NCBI RefSeq assembly: GCF_949298305.1
Contig: NZ_CASFWU010000112.1
Span: 1 to 7,871, forward strand
DNA: 7,871 bases
Reading direction: 5' to 3'
DNA from: an uncultured Bacteroides sp.
GTDB taxonomy: Bacteria > Bacteroidota > Bacteroidia > Bacteroidales > Bacteroidaceae
Positions 6,403-7,871 of the stretch are shown piece by piece. The position numbers were made by a program, and so were the translations under genes. Position 1 is the stretch's first letter. Each line of letters opens with the position of its first letter. A model generated the notes under the pieces. The model had not been told where the DNA came from. It did no database searches and was given only the letters and a program-made list of their open reading frames with translations.

Positions 6403-6978
6403 TTACACGGGTGTATAGATTACGGCCAGAATCTTGGCGGCTTGTCCTTGGTAGGCGTGTACGTGGTGGGGTACGATGGAGTCGTAGTAGATGGTGTCGC
6501 CTTCTTCCAGCAGGTAAGTGTTCTTTCCGTAGCTGATTTCCATGGTTCCTTCCATTACCATGATGAACTCTTCGCCTTCGTGCGAGGAGAGTACAAACTC
6601 GTTGTCATCCGAGGGAGCCACGTCGATGATGAACGGCTCCATGTGGCGGTCGGCCTTCGACTTGGACAGGGAATGGTACTCCATGTGCTTGCGGCTCTGG
6701 ATGGCGTTGTTCGAGAAGCTGATGCTGTCGCTCGATTCCGACTTGCGGCAGATGGCGGGTCCCGTCTCGTCCTGGTCGTCGAGGAAGGTGCCGAGGCGCA
6801 CGCCCAGCACGCGGGCAATCTTGATGAGCGGTGCCAGCGAGGGCAGGTCGATGTTGTTTTCAATGCGTTCAATCTGCTCGATGGCCAGGCCCGAGCGTTC
6901 GGCCAGTTCTTCCATACTGATGGACTGGTTTTCGCGGAGCGATTTGATTTTCTCTCCTACAATCTTGCTTGTATCCAT
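6403..6978 (-). CDS. XRE-family transcriptional regulator with C-terminal cupin domain
   Basis: This 191-residue DNA-binding protein has two domains. An XRE helix-turn-helix spans about residues 8-63 (L-R-E-N-Q-S-I-S-M-E-E-L-A-E-R-S-G-L, then I-E-R-I-E-N-N, then L-I-K-I-A-R-V-L-G-V). A linker runs to about 110. A single cupin barrel covers about 115-190, with H-E-G-E-E-F at 133-138, M-E-G-T at 142-145 and G-D-T-I-Y-Y...V-P-H-H-V-H-A at 160-175. In the usual H-x-H-x-x-x-E metal motif the first His is replaced by Ser131, while His133, Glu137 and the His cluster at 171-174 remain, so the metal or ligand site may be altered. Such proteins usually control adjacent metabolic genes in response to a small molecule. 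Here the next gene on the strand is the acyl-CoA ligase, a likely target (inference). A promoter and an inverted-repeat candidate operator lie upstream, suggesting autoregulation. Confidence 0.92.
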   Translation of the reverse strand: MDTSKIVGEKIKSLRENQSISMEELAERSGLAIEQIERIENNIDLPSLAPLIKIARVLGVRLGTFLDDQDETGPAICRKSESSDSISFSNNAIQSRKHMEYHSLSKSKADRHMEPFIIDVAPSDDNEFVLSSHEGEEFIMVMEGTMEISYGKNTYLLEEGDTIYYDSIVPHHVHAYQGQAAKILAVIYTPV

Positions 6979-6996
6979 AGTTCTTCCAGTTTATTA

Positions 6997-7019
6997 TTCA
7001 AAATGCTAACTGTTTTGAA
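6997..7019. promoter_or_regulatory. Candidate operator: 7-bp inverted repeat upstream of the XRE-cupin gene
   Basis: TTCAAAA (6997-7003) and TTTTGAA (7013-7019) are perfect inverted arms separated by 9 bases. The site lies between the regulator's -7 element (7032-7039) and its start codon (6978), just downstream of the predicted transcription start. That is a typical place for an autorepressor to bind. Protein binding is inferred only from symmetry and position; the arms are A/T-rich and could arise by chance. Confidence 0.4.
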
Positions 7020-7031
7020 GTTTTAAAAGCA

Positions 7032-7062
7032 CAAATGTAAGATATTCTTTTACTATTTGCAA
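7032..7062 (-). promoter_or_regulatory. Promoter of the XRE-cupin/ligase unit
   Basis: On the minus strand TACATTTG (7039 to 7032) matches TAnnTTTG exactly. TTG (7062 to 7060) sits 20 bases further upstream, near the -33 position. Transcription should start near 7026, giving a leader of about 48 nt that contains the inverted repeat at 6997-7019. It is the only clear promoter found for the two leftward genes. Confidence 0.6.
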
Positions 7063-7252
7063 CGGTTTGTACGGAAAGTTTCTTTGGAGGTCTTTTGTGC
7101 GCCTCTTTTACTGCCTTTCCGTTACCCCGCAACCCCTCTGCATCCGTTTGCTTGAACAGCCGGCGGTGGACGCTTGCATGACGTCTGCCGGTAGCCGCGT
7201 CTGTCGGCGGATTTTTTTTCTTCCTTCGTTCTTCCCTTTTCATAGAATCCCT

Positions 7253-7260
7253 TATCTTTG
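7253..7260 (+). promoter_or_regulatory. -7 promoter element for the AAA-ATPase-like gene
   Basis: TATCTTTG fits TAnnTTTG and lies 24 bases before the ATG at 7285. A run of eight T (7212-7219) and a pyrimidine-rich stretch precede it. No clear -33 TTTG is visible. The predicted leader is short, about 20 nt. Confidence 0.6.
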
Positions 7261-7284
7261 CGCAAGTAGTAAAACGTTGTACTT

Positions 7285-7871
7285 ATGAAATACCCGATTG
7301 GAATACAGAGTTTCGACCGCATCATTGAGGACGGTTATGTTTATGTGGACAAGACGGAATTACTTTATCGGCTGACTCACGAGAACAGCATCTATTTCCT
7401 GAGCCGTCCGCGCCGTTTCGGCAAGAGTTTGCTGGTGTCCACCCTGAAGAACTACTTTCTGGGTCGCAGAGACCTGTTCCGCGGGCTGGCCATCGAGCAG
7501 CTGGAGAGGGAGTGGAATGTATATCCCGTGTTCCATGTGGACTTCAATGGTTCTAATTTTACGCAGGCCGGTGTGCTGGAGCAGCGGTTGAACGGTTATG
7601 TGTCCGATTGGGAGGAAGCCTATCAGTTGCCTTCGGGCCAGGATGTGCTGGACTTGGGCGGCCGTTTTATGAAGGTGCTCGAAGTTGCCCACCGTCAGAC
7701 AGGCCGTCGCGCCGTGGTCTTGGTTGACGAGTACAACAAGCCCATTCTGGACGTGCTCGATGCCGATGCCGAGCTGGAGAACCGCCACCGCAACGTGCTG
7801 AAAGCCTTCTACTCCGTCTTCAAGGCAGCCGACAGCCACTTGCAGTTCGTACTGCTGACGGGCGTGACGAA
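7285..7871 (+). CDS. AAA-ATPase-like protein (RPRRFGKS family), 5' part only
   Basis: The gene runs off the right end of the window: 195 complete codons plus two bases are visible, with no stop. The N-terminus (M-K-Y-P-I-G-I-Q-S-F, then Y-V-Y-V-D-K-T at 18-24) and the modified Walker A segment S-R-P-R-R-F-G-K-S-L-L at 40-50 are typical of the AAA-ATPase-like family that is abundant in Bacteroidales. Members usually carry a PD-(D/E)XK nuclease-like domain at the C-terminus, not visible here. Walker B is A-V-V-L-V-D-E-Y-N-K-P at 143-153; the family more often reads D-E-Y-D-K-P, so Asn151 is a substitution just after the acidic pair. L-L-T-G-V-T at 190-195 corresponds to the conserved strand after Walker B. 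The cellular role of the family is poorly known; a nucleic-acid-related or defence function is only a guess. The start at 7285 is supported by the -7 element and by the family N-terminus. Confidence 0.9.
   Translation, partial: MKYPIGIQSFDRIIEDGYVYVDKTELLYRLTHENSIYFLSRPRRFGKSLLVSTLKNYFLGRRDLFRGLAIEQLEREWNVYPVFHVDFNGSNFTQAGVLEQRLNGYVSDWEEAYQLPSGQDVLDLGGRFMKVLEVAHRQTGRRAVVLVDEYNKPILDVLDADAELENRHRNVLKAFYSVFKAADSHLQFVLLTGVT

Noticed and set aside
6442..7026. Plus-strand open frame of 194 codons opposite the XRE-cupin gene
   Set aside because: It is an antisense shadow; the minus strand encodes clear helix-turn-helix and cupin motifs with a matching promoter.

Overview
The window looks like chromosomal DNA of a G+C-rich member of the order Bacteroidales (Bacteroides/Prevotella-like gut bacterium). 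Three things point there. Near-perfect copies of the Bacteroidetes -7 promoter element TAnnTTTG stand in front of nearly every gene or transcription unit. Start codons are preceded by A/T-rich leaders rather than strong Shine-Dalgarno sites. The first gene encodes a lipoprotein whose mature N-terminus (C-S-D-D-E) fits the Bacteroidetes surface-export signal. Species cannot be named from sequence reading alone.

Layout. (1) 1-1870: a monocistronic surface lipoprotein of unknown function, possibly a beta-propeller, with its own promoter and a terminator hairpin. (2) 1908-2654: mtnN (MTA/SAH nucleosidase) on +, converging with an EamA/DMT-type drug/metabolite exporter on - (2656-3567); their stop codons are one base apart. 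(3) 3568-3776: a divergent promoter region between the exporter and a classical NAD-type short-chain dehydrogenase (3777-4541, +). (4) 4569-4610: a perfect 17-bp bidirectional terminator separating the dehydrogenase from the end of the next, leftward unit. (5) 4642-6978: a leftward two-gene unit, XRE-cupin regulator then AMP-forming acyl-CoA ligase. The 114-bp gap between them is almost entirely filled by an unusual structure: tandem TKAGYGG heptads, an inverted copy of the heptads, and a 12-bp palindrome in the loop. (6) 7253-7871: the 5' part of an AAA-ATPase-like gene (family with the RPRRFGKS motif), running off the right edge.

Most genes are housekeeping or metabolic and do not form one pathway. 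The only clear functional pairing is regulator plus ligase, where the cupin regulator may sense a metabolite related to the ligase substrate (inference). I see no phage, CRISPR array, insertion sequence, tRNA or rRNA. The most unusual signal is the heptad-repeat hairpin at 6293-6398. Next is a 7-bp-arm inverted repeat just downstream of the regulator's promoter, a plausible autoregulatory operator.
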